From Pseudomonadota bacterium (GTDB lineage Bacteria > Pseudomonadota > Alphaproteobacteria > Sphingomonadales > Sphingomonadaceae): a stretch of DNA of 64,000 nucleotides. Of the stretch, positions 1 to 8,526 are shown in pieces; position 1 is the stretch's first letter, and every line of letters starts with the position of its first letter. The stretch spans positions 310,001-374,000 of the forward strand of contig JAIUPN010000001.1 of assembly GCA_020160755.1 (NCBI GenBank). The letters run 5' to 3'. Below the pieces are notes generated by a model. The model saw only the letters and a list, made by a program, of their open reading frames with translations, made no database searches and was not told the origin of the DNA. Made by a program: the position numbers and the translations under genes.

Positions 1-923
1 GTATAATCATGCCGCCCGAGCAGGAAGACGAGCGGCACGCCCATCTTCTTCACGGGCTTGAAGCTGACGTCGGCGAGGCGCGGCCAGAGCGTCGTCACCG
101 AAAATTCGCTGCCCTTGCTCCACGCCTGCCGGTCGGCCTCGCTATATTCGGGCGAGAGGCGCGGGGTCTGGAAATAATATCTGAGGTCGGGCTTGTTGTA
201 GATGAGCGAGCCATAGGGGATCGCATATTTGCGCCAGCCGTCGGCCTTGGCGATGGTAAAGTCGCCGTTCGGGTAGGGCGCGAGCCCGTCGACCGCATCG
301 ACCGCCTCCATATTGCCTGCCGCGAGTGCCCTGGCGCGGGTCCACGCCATGCCGGCCTTTTCGCCTTCGCGAAAATCGATGCCCTGACCGACCCCGACAT
401 AGGCATAGAGCAGGTCGGGTCGCTTGACCGCGACTGACAGGCCGACGATCGAACCCCAGCTGTGCCCCATCAGCACGACCTTGCGCTTGGCATAGCGCTT
501 CTTGAGCAGTTCGATCAGTTCGATCGCGTCGTCGCGATACCGGTCTGGCGTCATCGTCGGGGCGAGCGTCGCGGGATCGTTCAGCGGGTAGCTACGCCCG
601 GCGCCGCGCTGGTCATACTGGACGACGGTGAAGACATCTTCCCACGGCCGCTGGAACGCCCAGGCAAAGGGCATCTCGACCGCGCCGGGGCCGCCGTGGA
701 CAAAGATCAGGAGCGGGTTGTCGCGGTCGGATCCACGGACGTTCACGATCTGCCGCGCGCCGCCGAGCGTGACCTCGAACGTCTCCTGCACCCCGTTCGG
801 GGTAACGATCTTGCCGATGTCGGCGACGATCGCACGCGCGGGAGCGTAGGCGTCGTCGGTTTGGGCCACGGCGGGAGTGGCGAGAATGGCGAGCAGCGCG
901 AACGCCGCGATACGGAACGTCAT
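1..923 (-). CDS. Exported alpha/beta hydrolase, proline iminopeptidase-like (3' end cut by window)
   Basis: The minus-strand frame opens with ATG at 923 and runs off position 1, so about 307 codons are visible and the C-terminus is missing. Residues 1-20 form a signal peptide (MTFRIAAFALLAILATPAVA), so the enzyme should be periplasmic. The alpha/beta hydrolase marks are clear: oxyanion-hole HGGPGA near residue 76, YDQRGAGRS near 103 and the nucleophile elbow GHSWGS with Ser155. HGGPGA plus DQRGAGRS is the signature of the prolyl aminopeptidase (S33) group, but many esterases of unknown substrate share it. The catalytic His lies outside the window. The fold is certain and the substrate is not. 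Confidence 0.85.
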   Translation of the reverse strand, partial: MTFRIAAFALLAILATPAVAQTDDAYAPARAIVADIGKIVTPNGVQETFEVTLGGARQIVNVRGSDRDNPLLIFVHGGPGAVEMPFAWAFQRPWEDVFTVVQYDQRGAGRSYPLNDPATLAPTMTPDRYRDDAIELIELLKKRYAKRKVVLMGHSWGSIVGLSVAVKRPDLLYAYVGVGQGIDFREGEKAGMAWTRARALAAGNMEAVDAVDGLAPYPNGDFTIAKADGWRKYAIPYGSLIYNKPDLRYYFQTPRLSPEYSEADRQAWSKGSEFSVTTLWPRLADVSFKPVKKMGVPLVFLLGRHDY

Positions 924-935
924 GAACAACCCTTT

Positions 936-1005
936 CGTCACCCCCGCGAAAGCGGGGACCCGGTTCTGCCGTCGCTACCGGGTTCCCGCTTTCACGGGAA
1001 TGACG
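936..1005. repeat. Palindromic intergenic repeat, CCCGC-AAAG-GCGGG family, double unit
   Basis: Two palindromic units (CCCCGCGAAAGCGGGG and CCCGCTTTCACGGG) face each other between CGTCA and TGACG ends, and CCCGG/CCGGG extends the pairing inward. The whole stretch can fold into one long imperfect hairpin between the 5' end of the hydrolase gene and the 3' end of the next minus-strand gene. A single unit of the same family lies at 3797-3824. Confidence 0.75.
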
Positions 1006-1020
1006 AAAGAGGGAATGGCC

Positions 1021-2229
1021 TCAGAAATTCAGCGGTCCGTCGAGTTCCTTCACCTGCCAGGGCAGACCATGCTTGTTCAGCATGTCCATGAAGGGATCGG
1101 GATCCATCTGTTCCATGTTGAACACGCCGTCACCGCTCCACGTGCCGGTGACCATCATCGCGGCGCCGATCATCGCAGGCACGCCGGTGGTGTAGCTGAC
1201 CGCCTGGTTGCCGGTTTCGGCGAACGCCTCCTCATGGTCGCAGATGTTGTAGAGATAGAGCGTCTTTTCCTTGCCGTCCTTGCCGAGCCCGGTCGCGATG
1301 ACGCCGATGTTGGTCTTGCCCTTGGTCGTCTCGCCGAGGCTCGACGGTTCGGGCAGCACGGCTTTCAGAAACTGCAACGGAACGATCTCGCGGCCTTCGT
1401 AGATGACCGGGTCGATCCGCGTCATGCCGACATTCTGCAGCACGGTGAGGTGGGTGATATAGGCCTCGCCGAAGGTCATCCAGAAACGGATGCGCTTGAT
1501 TTCGGGCAGGTGCGTTTTCAGGCTTTCGATTTCCTCATGATACATGAGGTACATCGTCTTTTCGCCGACGGCTTCGAAGTCGAACTTCTGCTTCACCGAC
1601 ATCGGCGGGGTTTCGACCCAGTCGCCATTTTCCCAATGACGCGCCACCGCGGTGACTTCGCGAATGTTGATCTCCGGGTTGAAGTTGGTCGCGAAATGCT
1701 GGCCATGATCGCCGCCGTTGCAGTCGAGAATGTCGAGCGTGTCGATGCGGTCGAAATGATGCTTCTTGAGCCAGGTCGTGAAGACGCTCGTCACGCCGGG
1801 ATCGAAGCCCGAGCCGAGCAGCGCCATCAGGCCGGCGTCCTTGAAGCGGTCCTGATACGCCCATTGCCAGTGATATTCGAACTTCGCCTCGTCGCGCGGT
1901 TCGTAGTTGGCGGTGTCGAGATAATGCGCGCCGGTCGACAGGCACGCCTCCATGATCGTGAGGTCCTGATAGGGCAAGGCAAGGTTGACGACATGCGTTG
2001 CGCCGATCGAACGGATCAGCGCCGCGGTCGCATCGATATGGTCGGCGTCGACCTCGGCGGTCTTGATCGTCACCCCGGTGCGCGCCTTCACCGATTCGGC
2101 GATCGCGTCGCACTTGAACTTGCGGCGGCTCGCCAGCGTGATGTCGGGAAAGATGTCGGGGTTCATCGCCATCTTGTGCACCGCGACCGAACCGACGCCG
2201 CCTGCGCCGATCACCAGAACCTTGCTCAT
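1021..2229 (-). CDS. Saccharopine dehydrogenase-family protein, probable carboxy(nor)spermidine synthase
   Basis: A 402-residue NAD(P)-binding enzyme. The start at 2229 (MSKVLVIGAGGVGSVAVHK) follows a good AGGAG Shine-Dalgarno; a longer in-frame extension lacks one. The Rossmann motif GAGGVGS is at residues 8-14. Further on, GSGFDPGV and DILDCNGGDHG with a long alpha/beta C-terminal half fit the cytosolic saccharopine-dehydrogenase-like group that includes carboxynorspermidine/carboxyspermidine synthase. That enzyme condenses aspartate semialdehyde with a diamine for spermidine synthesis in many alphaproteobacteria. The usual partner, carboxynorspermidine decarboxylase, is not next to it here. 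The gene is divergent from the dehydratase with 65 bp between starts. Family call is strong; the substrate is inferred. Confidence 0.8.
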   Translation of the reverse strand: MSKVLVIGAGGVGSVAVHKMAMNPDIFPDITLASRRKFKCDAIAESVKARTGVTIKTAEVDADHIDATAALIRSIGATHVVNLALPYQDLTIMEACLSTGAHYLDTANYEPRDEAKFEYHWQWAYQDRFKDAGLMALLGSGFDPGVTSVFTTWLKKHHFDRIDTLDILDCNGGDHGQHFATNFNPEINIREVTAVARHWENGDWVETPPMSVKQKFDFEAVGEKTMYLMYHEEIESLKTHLPEIKRIRFWMTFGEAYITHLTVLQNVGMTRIDPVIYEGREIVPLQFLKAVLPEPSSLGETTKGKTNIGVIATGLGKDGKEKTLYLYNICDHEEAFAETGNQAVSYTTGVPAMIGAAMMVTGTWSGDGVFNMEQMDPDPFMDMLNKHGLPWQVKELDGPLNF

Positions 2230-2294
2230 GAAAAATCTCCTGTCGCGGACCATTGCCGCCTTGTCTTGCATGACCGGCCCTATAGGACGAAGCC

Positions 2295-3284
2295 ATGACA
2301 CAGCAAAGCCCCGATCCCCTGCTCGACCCGAACCGGGCGCCCACGCTTGCGGGCGTCGAACGCGCTGCCGCCAAGGTCGCCGAACTCCTGCCGTTGACGC
2401 CGCTGCTGCCGATGGACATCGATGGCAAGACGATCTGGTGCAAGGCCGAATGCCTCCAGCCGGTTGGCGCCTTCAAGATTCGCGGCGCCTGGCATCGCCT
2501 GACCGACCTGACGCCCGAACAGGCGGCGGCGGGCGTCGTCGGTGTATCGAGCGGCAATCATGCGCAGGGCGTCGCCTGGGCGGCGAAACGCCTCGGTATC
2601 CCAGCGACGATCGTCATGCCGGGCAATGCGCCGCAGATGAAGCTCGCCGCAACGCGCGCGCTCGGCGCCGAGGTCGTTCTCTATGACCGCGTCACCGAAT
2701 CGCGCGACGCGGTGGCGGCAAAGCTGCTCGAAGAGCGTGGCGGGACGCTCGTCCATGCCTATGGCGATCCGTGGATCATCGAGGGGCAGGGCAGCGTAGG
2801 GATCGAGGCGCACGCGCAGCTCGCCGCGCGCGGGATCGCCGGACCTGACAAGATCGTCGCCTGTTGCGGCGGCGGCGGGCTGTCGGCGGGTCTTGCGCTC
2901 GCCTGCCCCGATGCCGACGTCGTGGCGGTCGAGCCCGAGGGCTGGGACGATGTCACCCGCTCGCTTGAAGCGGGCGAAATCCTGTCGGTCGACGACCTTG
3001 CCTATCCCACCGAATGCGACGCGCTCCAAACGCCACAAACCTGGCCGATCAATTTCGCGGTGTTGCAGGCGCGCGGCGTACGCGGCGTCGTGGTGACCCG
3101 CGACGAAGTGCGCCATGCGATGCGCGTGGCATTCGAAAAGCTGCACCTGATTGTCGAACCCGGCGGCGCAGCGGCGCTTGCGGCGGTGCTCGCGGGCAAG
3201 GTTGAGCTGGGCGATGCGACGCTCGTCACCCTGTCGGGGGGCAATGTCGATCCGAAGCATTATGCGGAAATTCTTGCCGAATGA
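2295..3284 (+). CDS. Threonine/serine ammonia-lyase, short catabolic type
   Basis: A 329-residue fold-type II PLP enzyme. The Schiff-base lysine is in GAFKIRGA (about residue 62), the substrate loop is SSGNHAQG and the glycine-rich phosphate loop is CCGGGGLSAG. It ends without an ACT domain, which separates it from the long, isoleucine-inhibited biosynthetic IlvA and fits the catabolic threonine dehydratase/serine racemase group. The expected reaction is threonine to 2-oxobutyrate plus ammonia in the cytoplasm; 2-oxobutyrate can lead to propionyl-CoA, whose pathway genes lie 23 kb away. Serine or hydroxy-aspartate could also be the substrate. Confidence 0.88.
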   Translation: MTQQSPDPLLDPNRAPTLAGVERAAAKVAELLPLTPLLPMDIDGKTIWCKAECLQPVGAFKIRGAWHRLTDLTPEQAAAGVVGVSSGNHAQGVAWAAKRLGIPATIVMPGNAPQMKLAATRALGAEVVLYDRVTESRDAVAAKLLEERGGTLVHAYGDPWIIEGQGSVGIEAHAQLAARGIAGPDKIVACCGGGGLSAGLALACPDADVVAVEPEGWDDVTRSLEAGEILSVDDLAYPTECDALQTPQTWPINFAVLQARGVRGVVVTRDEVRHAMRVAFEKLHLIVEPGGAAALAAVLAGKVELGDATLVTLSGGNVDPKHYAEILAE

Positions 3285-3330
3285 CGGGATATTTGTTTCT
3301 CTCGGCGCGTTGAAGCGGGGAAGGAGAGAC

Positions 3331-3786
3331 ATGATGAGGAAACAAGGCCTGATCCTGGCCGGCGCGGCAGCGCTGGCAGTTCTGAGCGGATGCGAGAAGG
3401 CGGAAGCACCTGCACCCGCGCCGACCGATGCGACGACGACCGAAGTTCCTGTCGAAACCGTGCCGCCCGAAGGCGCCGAGGCGACCGATCCCGCTACCGC
3501 GCCGCATCGTTTTGCAAGCTGGGCGGGCAAATGGACCGGGGTCGAGGGCATGTATGCCACGATCACACCCGCCGAACCCGGCAAATACAAGCTCGAAATG
3601 CAGTCCGACCTCGACACCAGGGGAAGCTATGACGGCGAAGACAGCGAGCATGGCATCAAGTTCAAGCGCGGCAGCGAAGAGCTGAGCCTGCGCCGCGGCA
3701 GCGGCGACGAAACCGGCCTCAAATATCTGACCGGCAAGAAGGAATGCCTGATCGTCAAGGCGGGCGAAGGTTATTGCCGCGATTGA
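3331..3786 (+). CDS. Small lipoprotein of unknown function
   Basis: A 151-residue protein starting at 3331 (MMRKQGL) behind AAGGAGA. The lipobox LSGC ends a hydrophobic leader at about Cys21, so it should be anchored to the envelope. An acidic, Pro/Ala/Thr-rich linker (residues 22-58) leads to a compact domain of about 90 residues with WAGKWTGVEG near its start and paired cysteines near the C-terminus (KKECLIVKAGEGYC). I recognise no family. It follows the dehydratase by 46 bp and may be co-transcribed with it. Confidence 0.8.
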   Translation: MMRKQGLILAGAAALAVLSGCEKAEAPAPAPTDATTTEVPVETVPPEGAEATDPATAPHRFASWAGKWTGVEGMYATITPAEPGKYKLEMQSDLDTRGSYDGEDSEHGIKFKRGSEELSLRRGSGDETGLKYLTGKKECLIVKAGEGYCRD

Positions 3787-3796
3787 ACTGCAACAT

Positions 3797-3824
3797 CGTC
3801 ATTCCTGCAAAGGCGGGAATGACG
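3797..3824. repeat. Palindromic intergenic repeat, single unit
   Basis: CGTCATTCCTGC, AAAG-type loop and GCGGGAATGACG form one hairpin of about 12 bp with a mismatch. It has the same core and the same CGTCA/TGACG ends as the element at 936-1005. It sits between the lipoprotein stop and the acetyltransferase start. Confidence 0.7.
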
Positions 3825-3834
3825 AGGGGGTGAA

Positions 3835-4425
3835 ATGAACGAGATCGTTCGGGCTGATCCAGTCGACCAGGTCGCGCTTGTCGAAACGCTGGCGCAGGCG
3901 TTTCAGACCGATCCCGCGCTGTCGTGGATCCTGCCCGACCCCGATCACCGCGCCCGCGCGCTCCGTAGCCTGTTTCGGACCCTCGTCCCCGCCGATATGC
4001 GTGCGGGGCTGGCGCTGCGCGCGGCGGGTGACGAAGCTGCGGCGCTGTGGCGCGCCCCCGGACAGGCGCATAGCGGCGCCTTCGAATTCCTCCGCACCGT
4101 CGTCCCGCTCGTCGCGACCTTCGGCACCGCCTTGCCGCGCGGGTTGAAGGTGCAGGAGAGCATCGATGCGCGTCGGCCGAAGGGGCGCTTCTGGTATCTC
4201 CATTATGTCGGCGTGCGCACGGGACATCAGGGCAAGGGGCATGGCGGACGCATCATCCGGGCGCAAACCGCAGCCGCCGACGCCGAAGGGCTGCCGTGCT
4301 GGCTGGAGACGGCGACGCCGGAGAATGTCCCGCTCTACGAGCGGCTGGGCTTTGTCACGCAGGGCGAATGGGATGTAGCCGGCGGCGGGCCGCATTTCTG
4401 GGGCATGATGCGACCTCCCGGCTGA
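3835..4425 (+). CDS. GNAT family N-acetyltransferase
   Basis: A 196-residue protein. The acetyl-CoA pyrophosphate loop is seen in YVGVRTGHQGKGHGGRII (motif A, Q/RxxGxG/A type, about residues 122-139). It is followed by the AAADAEGLPCWLETA strand and the NVPLYERLGF helix-turn typical of GNAT motif B. An N-terminal region of about 110 residues precedes the core, as in the larger single-domain GNATs. The substrate cannot be read from the sequence. The 3' end faces the convergent b561-YceI gene with 8 bp between. Confidence 0.88.
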   Translation: MNEIVRADPVDQVALVETLAQAFQTDPALSWILPDPDHRARALRSLFRTLVPADMRAGLALRAAGDEAAALWRAPGQAHSGAFEFLRTVVPLVATFGTALPRGLKVQESIDARRPKGRFWYLHYVGVRTGHQGKGHGGRIIRAQTAAADAEGLPCWLETATPENVPLYERLGFVTQGEWDVAGGGPHFWGMMRPPG

Positions 4426-4433
4426 GGACGGCG

Positions 4434-5684
4434 TCAGGACGCCGGGCGCGTCGCGGTGAAGGAAAAGGCAATGTCGACCCCCGCCGCGATCGCGTCGGTC
4501 GCGGCCCACTCGCCCTGACCAACGCCGAAGGACGTGCGGTCGATGCGCGCGGTTCCCGCGACGCGCGCGCGGTCGCCATCGATGCGCAGCGTGAAGCGTA
4601 TCGTTGCCGGCTTGCTGACCCCGCGCAGGTCGAGCGTTCCGCGCGCTTCGTAGCGCTCGCCGCCGAGGTGCCGGATGTCGCGTGCGCTGAATGTCGCGCT
4701 CGGTTGCGCGGGGACGTTGAAGAAATCGCTGCTCTTCAGCGAATCGTCGCGCTGTCCGTCGCCGGTGTCGGCGGATGCGAGGTCGACGGTCACTCTTATG
4801 GTCGATTTGGCAAGCTCGTCGGGGCTGAAACGGATCGCGGCGCGCCAGCGGCTGAAGCTGCCGTTCACCGCCTCGCCGTTCCAGCGCGCGGTGAAGCCAA
4901 GGCGGCCACCCGACGCGACGGTCCAGTCCGCAAGCGGCTGGGCAGTTTCTTCGGGCGTCGTTTCGACTGCTTCGGTTTCAGGCATTTCCTCGGCCTTCGG
5001 CGTGGGAACCGAAGGGGCATCGGACGCGACGACGGGCACCGCCGGTCGTTTTTCCGCGGCGGACTGCGACCGGTCGGGATAGACCATATCGCCGGCCACA
5101 AAGGCGGCCGCGACGACCGCCAGCGCGCCGATCGCAGCACCGACCGCCTTGCCGCTTGCGAAGGGAAGCATCCGTTGCAGCTCCGGCTTGCCGAGCAGCC
5201 ACTGGTGGCGCAGCGCGCCCGCGATATGGAGCGCGAACAGCCCGATCGCGACCCACACCATCGCGCCATGGATCGCCTCCGCGGGTTCGTGCCAGGCACG
5301 GCCGACGGGAAGGTGCGGCCAGGGGATCGTGCCGTAAAGCAAGGTCGGCACCTGCACCTTCGCCGTCGAAACGAGCAGCCAGCCGGTGATCGGGCCGAGG
5401 ATCATCACCAGATAGAAAAGCCCGTGGACGATATTCGCGAGCGCGCGCGTCCAAGCGGGGCCGTCGGACGCGGGCGGGCGCGAGACAAAAAGGCGCACCG
5501 CGAGGCGGACGAGGCTGAGCAGCAGGATCGAGATTCCGATCGATTTGTGCAGCTGGTAGCGCGCGAAGAGTTCGGGGCTGTTGTTTCCCTCGAGCGCCCA
5601 GCCGAGTGCGATCTGGAATGCCAGCAGCAGCGCGATGAGCCAGTGAAGCGTGATGGCGGTATAGCTATAACGCTGTGCTGGCAT
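4434..5684 (-). CDS. Cytochrome b561 - YceI fusion protein
   Basis: A 416-residue two-domain protein. I chose the start at 5684 (MPAQRYSYTAITLHW) because b561 proteins begin just before this first helix; a GTG 39 bp upstream is possible. Residues 1-180 are a four-helix cytochrome b561 with candidate haem histidines in TLHW, LHKS, IVHG, AIHG and LHIAG. A further membrane segment (about 180-200) and a Glu/Pro-rich linker lead to a C-terminal YceI lipocalin-like domain (about 245-416, with LGFTARWNGEAVNGSF, FFNVPAQPSATF and TSFGVG). The family picture is an inner-membrane di-haem electron carrier tied to a periplasmic isoprenoid- or quinone-binding barrel. Confidence 0.9.
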   Translation of the reverse strand: MPAQRYSYTAITLHWLIALLLAFQIALGWALEGNNSPELFARYQLHKSIGISILLLSLVRLAVRLFVSRPPASDGPAWTRALANIVHGLFYLVMILGPITGWLLVSTAKVQVPTLLYGTIPWPHLPVGRAWHEPAEAIHGAMVWVAIGLFALHIAGALRHQWLLGKPELQRMLPFASGKAVGAAIGALAVVAAAFVAGDMVYPDRSQSAAEKRPAVPVVASDAPSVPTPKAEEMPETEAVETTPEETAQPLADWTVASGGRLGFTARWNGEAVNGSFSRWRAAIRFSPDELAKSTIRVTVDLASADTGDGQRDDSLKSSDFFNVPAQPSATFSARDIRHLGGERYEARGTLDLRGVSKPATIRFTLRIDGDRARVAGTARIDRTSFGVGQGEWAATDAIAAGVDIAFSFTATRPAS

Positions 5685-5780
5685 GATAATCTTTCGCAAA
5701 GGAGAGCTGGATTCGCCCTTCACCTTATCGAGGCCTATCGGTCTTGTCGAAGACGGTTGTGACGCGCTTTCTACGGCAAG

Positions 5781-5912
5781 CTATATTAGGAGGCGGAGCA
5801 GCGAGCCTGCAGCGAGGCCTATCGCAACTGCCAAGACGGCAAGAAAGATCATTCGCAACCAGAAATGCTTGCGCAGTCCCTTGTCGAGTTTGTCCACGGC
5901 GACGAAATCCAT
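5781..5912 (-). CDS. Possible 43-residue single-pass membrane protein
   Basis: An ATG at 5912 is preceded at 5-nt spacing by GGAG and opens 43 codons ending in TAG at 5781-5783. The product has a basic, amphipathic N-terminus (DKLDKGLRKHFWLR) followed by one clean hydrophobic helix (MIFLAVLAVAIGLAAGSLL) that reaches the C-terminus, so it would sit N-in in the inner membrane. It lies 36 bp after the nitroreductase gene on the same strand. A TTG at 5951, overlapping the nitroreductase stop, would give 56 residues. No family is recognised; the ribosome-binding site and helix are the only support. Confidence 0.5.
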   Translation of the reverse strand: MDFVAVDKLDKGLRKHFWLRMIFLAVLAVAIGLAAGSLLRLLI

Positions 5913-5947
5913 CGTCGCTCCGATCGCGTGCGAGATGATCTCGCCAA

Positions 5948-6628
5948 TCAATCCGCGAAGCCGACGAAACGCACCGCCTCTTCGACGCTCTTGCGGTTCG
6001 AGACCACCGCATTGGCGGGGAAATCGGCGTCGGGCCAGCCCATCGCGACGCAGATCATGATGACCTGATCGTCAGGGATGCGCGCATGTTCGCGCACGAC
6101 GGGGCTTTGCATGATGCCCTGGCTGTTGATCACGCAGCCGAGCCCGCGCGACCAGGCCGCGTTGACCAGCGCATTGGTCACCGCGCCGCAATCGAAAGGC
6201 GCGATATCGCTACCGAGCAGGACGCGGTCATAGGTCACGACGACGCTGACCGGCGCGTCGAACTGGCGGAAGCCGCGCAGGACCCAGTCCTGCCGCGCGT
6301 CCTTGTCTTCGCGTGCGATACCCATCGCGCCGAAGAGTTGCTTGGCGATTTCGATCTGGCGGCCGCGGTGATCGTCGGCGATGCCGTCGAATCGGCGGAA
6401 CTCGCGGCTGTCGGGTTTGCCCGCGAGAATGCCTTCGGTGTTGCCCTGGCGGATCGCCGCCAGCGGTTCGCCCGTGACGACCGAGAAATTCCAGCACTGG
6501 TTATTGAACGACGAGGGCGCGCGCATCGCGACCTCGATCACTTCGGCAACAAGGGCTTTCGGAACGGGCTTGTCGAGGAAGCCCCGGATCGAGCGGCGCC
6601 CGACGACGACGTCGTCAAACGTCTGCAT
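5948..6628 (-). CDS. Nitroreductase family FMN-dependent oxidoreductase
   Basis: A 226-residue protein starting at 6628 ([17 protein letters not shown]). GRRSIRGF is the FMN-phosphate-binding start of the nitroreductase fold. APSSFNNQCWNFSVVTGEPL follows in the position typical of NfsB/BluB-like enzymes, and the C-terminal MICVAMGWPDADFPAN is the usual closing motif. These enzymes use NAD(P)H to reduce nitro groups, quinones or enones; which one cannot be read. The start overlaps the end of the upstream DUF695-like gene by 14 bp, so the two are probably translated from one mRNA together with hemA. Confidence 0.88.
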   Translation of the reverse strand: MQTFDDVVVGRRSIRGFLDKPVPKALVAEVIEVAMRAPSSFNNQCWNFSVVTGEPLAAIRQGNTEGILAGKPDSREFRRFDGIADDHRGRQIEIAKQLFGAMGIAREDKDARQDWVLRGFRQFDAPVSVVVTYDRVLLGSDIAPFDCGAVTNALVNAAWSRGLGCVINSQGIMQSPVVREHARIPDDQVIMICVAMGWPDADFPANAVVSNRKSVEEAVRFVGFAD

Positions 6629-7079
6629 CGTCGTCTCCGCTCGATGCAGCCTGAAGCTCGGCGAGCGCGATCCACTCGGGGTCGTCGAAGGCCTGAAATT
6701 CGAGGGGAAAAGCCTCTTTGCCCGCCAGAATCCGGTTGAAATTGGCCATAAACTCGGAGGTATCGGGCGTGTAGAAACGCCATTCGCGGACGCCACCTCC
6801 GGTTATCACGGCAACGCCGGAACCCCAATATTTCTCGTGGTCGGCCGCCTCCAGAACCGCGTCTTCGAACTCGGCCATCAGGTCCAGCGTCTCGCCGTCG
6901 GGAAAAACCCCCGCACCGGCGTCGGCATATTGCCAGCGGATCAGGATGAGGTTCGAAAACAGCGCGCGATCTGCGCTTGAGGGCATCCGGCTGCGATAGC
7001 GCGTGAGGATCGGCCCGTCGGGGCCGTTGCCCTGCGCGACCGCCCACTCGTCCGACGGAAAAATGCCGAAGTCGCTCAC
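6615..7079 (-). CDS. DUF695-like protein
   Basis: A 154-residue soluble acidic protein with no signal peptide. The layout resembles the DUF695 family of unknown function: an N-terminal strand with [18 protein letters not shown], then [14 protein letters not shown] and a C-terminal [16 protein letters not shown]. Its ATG overlaps the hemA stop by 4 bp (ATGA), and its end overlaps the nitroreductase start, making a hemA-DUF695-nitroreductase unit. The family call is from memory of the pattern and is tentative. Confidence 0.65.
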   Translation of the reverse strand: MSDFGIFPSDEWAVAQGNGPDGPILTRYRSRMPSSADRALFSNLILIRWQYADAGAGVFPDGETLDLMAEFEDAVLEAADHEKYWGSGVAVITGGGVREWRFYTPDTSEFMANFNRILAGKEAFPLEFQAFDDPEWIALAELQAASSGDDDADV

Positions 7080-8290
7080 GCGGCCTTGCGCAGGTCCAGA
7101 CGATCCCAGATTTCGGCCAGCGCCTCGGTGAGCTCGCGCATCATCGCCTCATCATGCGCCGGACCCGGCGTAAAGCGCAGCCGTTCGGTGCCGCGCGGCA
7201 CGGTCGGGAAATTGATCGGCTGCACATAGACGCCATATTCGGCGAGCAGGATGTCGCTGATCTTCTTCGCGCGCACCGGATCGCCGACCATCAACGGAAC
7301 GATGTGCGTCGTCGAATCCATTACCGGCAGCCCGGCATCGCGGAAACACTGCTTAAGGTAGGCTGCCGCCTCCTGCTGCGCGTCGCGCTCGACGCTCGAC
7401 GCCTTCAGGTGCCGCACGCTCGCGAGTACGCCCGCGACGAGCACCGGCGACAGGCTGGTCGTGAAGATGAAGCCGGGCGCATAGCTGCGGATCACGTCGA
7501 TGATATTCTTGTCGGCGGCGATATAGCCGCCCATCACGCCGAACGCCTTGCCGAGCGTGCCTTCAAGGATGGTGATGCGGCTCGCGGCTTCGTCGCGGTC
7601 GCTGATGCCGCCGCCGCGCGGGCCGTACATGCCGACGGCATGGACTTCGTCGCAATAGGTCAGCGCGTTATATTTGTCGGCAAGGTCGCAGATCGCGTGG
7701 ATCGGGGCGACGTCGCCGTCCATCGAATAGACGCTTTCGAACGCGATCAGCTTGGCCGCTTCGGGATCGTCGGCGGCCAGCAGTTCTTCGAGATGTTCGA
7801 GGTCGTTGTGACGCCACACGCGCTTTTCGCAGCCAGAATTGCGGATGCCCGCGATCATCGATGCGTGGTTGAGCTCGTCCGAATAGATGATGCAGTTCGG
7901 CAGCAGCTTGCCGAGGGTGCCGAGCGTCGCCTCGTTCGAGATATAGCCCGAAGTGAAGAGCAGCGCGCCTTCCTTGCCGTGCAGGTCGGCGAGTTCATGT
8001 TCGAGATCGACATGATAATGCGTATTGCCGCCGATATTGCGCGTGCCGCCCGATCCGGCGCCGACGTCGTGCAGTGCCTCTTCCATCGCGGCGATGACCT
8101 TGGGATGCTGGCCCATCGCGAGGTAGTCGTTCGAGCACCAGACGGTGATCGGCTTCGGCCCGTTGTGGCCGGCAAAGCAGCGTGCGTTGGGGAACGCGCC
8201 CTTGTTCCGCAGGATGTCGATGAAGACGCGGTAGCGTCCTTCCTCGTGCAGCCGGTCGATCGCGCGTGCAAAAATATCGTTATAGTTCAC
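7076..8290 (-). CDS. hemA: 5-aminolevulinate synthase
   Basis: A 404-residue PLP enzyme of the alpha-oxoamine synthase family. It condenses glycine with succinyl-CoA to give 5-aminolevulinate, the first step of tetrapyrrole synthesis in alphaproteobacteria. The family features are all present: [48 protein letters not shown] (the PLP-contacting DEVH) and the Schiff-base lysine in [14 protein letters not shown]. The length and N-terminus ([21 protein letters not shown]) match bacterial ALAS. It is the first gene of a minus-strand unit, and 236 bp separate it from the divergent exported protein. Succinyl-CoA is also the end product of the propionyl-CoA locus later in the window. Confidence 0.97.
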   Translation of the reverse strand: MNYNDIFARAIDRLHEEGRYRVFIDILRNKGAFPNARCFAGHNGPKPITVWCSNDYLAMGQHPKVIAAMEEALHDVGAGSGGTRNIGGNTHYHVDLEHELADLHGKEGALLFTSGYISNEATLGTLGKLLPNCIIYSDELNHASMIAGIRNSGCEKRVWRHNDLEHLEELLAADDPEAAKLIAFESVYSMDGDVAPIHAICDLADKYNALTYCDEVHAVGMYGPRGGGISDRDEAASRITILEGTLGKAFGVMGGYIAADKNIIDVIRSYAPGFIFTTSLSPVLVAGVLASVRHLKASSVERDAQQEAAAYLKQCFRDAGLPVMDSTTHIVPLMVGDPVRAKKISDILLAEYGVYVQPINFPTVPRGTERLRFTPGPAHDEAMMRELTEALAEIWDRLDLRKAA

Positions 8291-8526
8291 GTTTCAGCCC
8301 CGCAGTCAGGTGCCAGTCCAGGCTCTTGAGCCGCTCCCTCCAGCGGCTATTAACATGCGGGCCAATAACGCCGAATCCGGCCGAAATCCAGTGCGAACGA
8401 TTCGCAGCTATAGGGCAAATTGTCCTACCGGCTGCCGGCATTCGCGTGCATTGTGATCGGCCGCACCGCGGCCTCGGCCCATGGCGGTTAAGGGGCAAAC
8501 CGGACCCCAAAGAAGGAAAAACCGAT

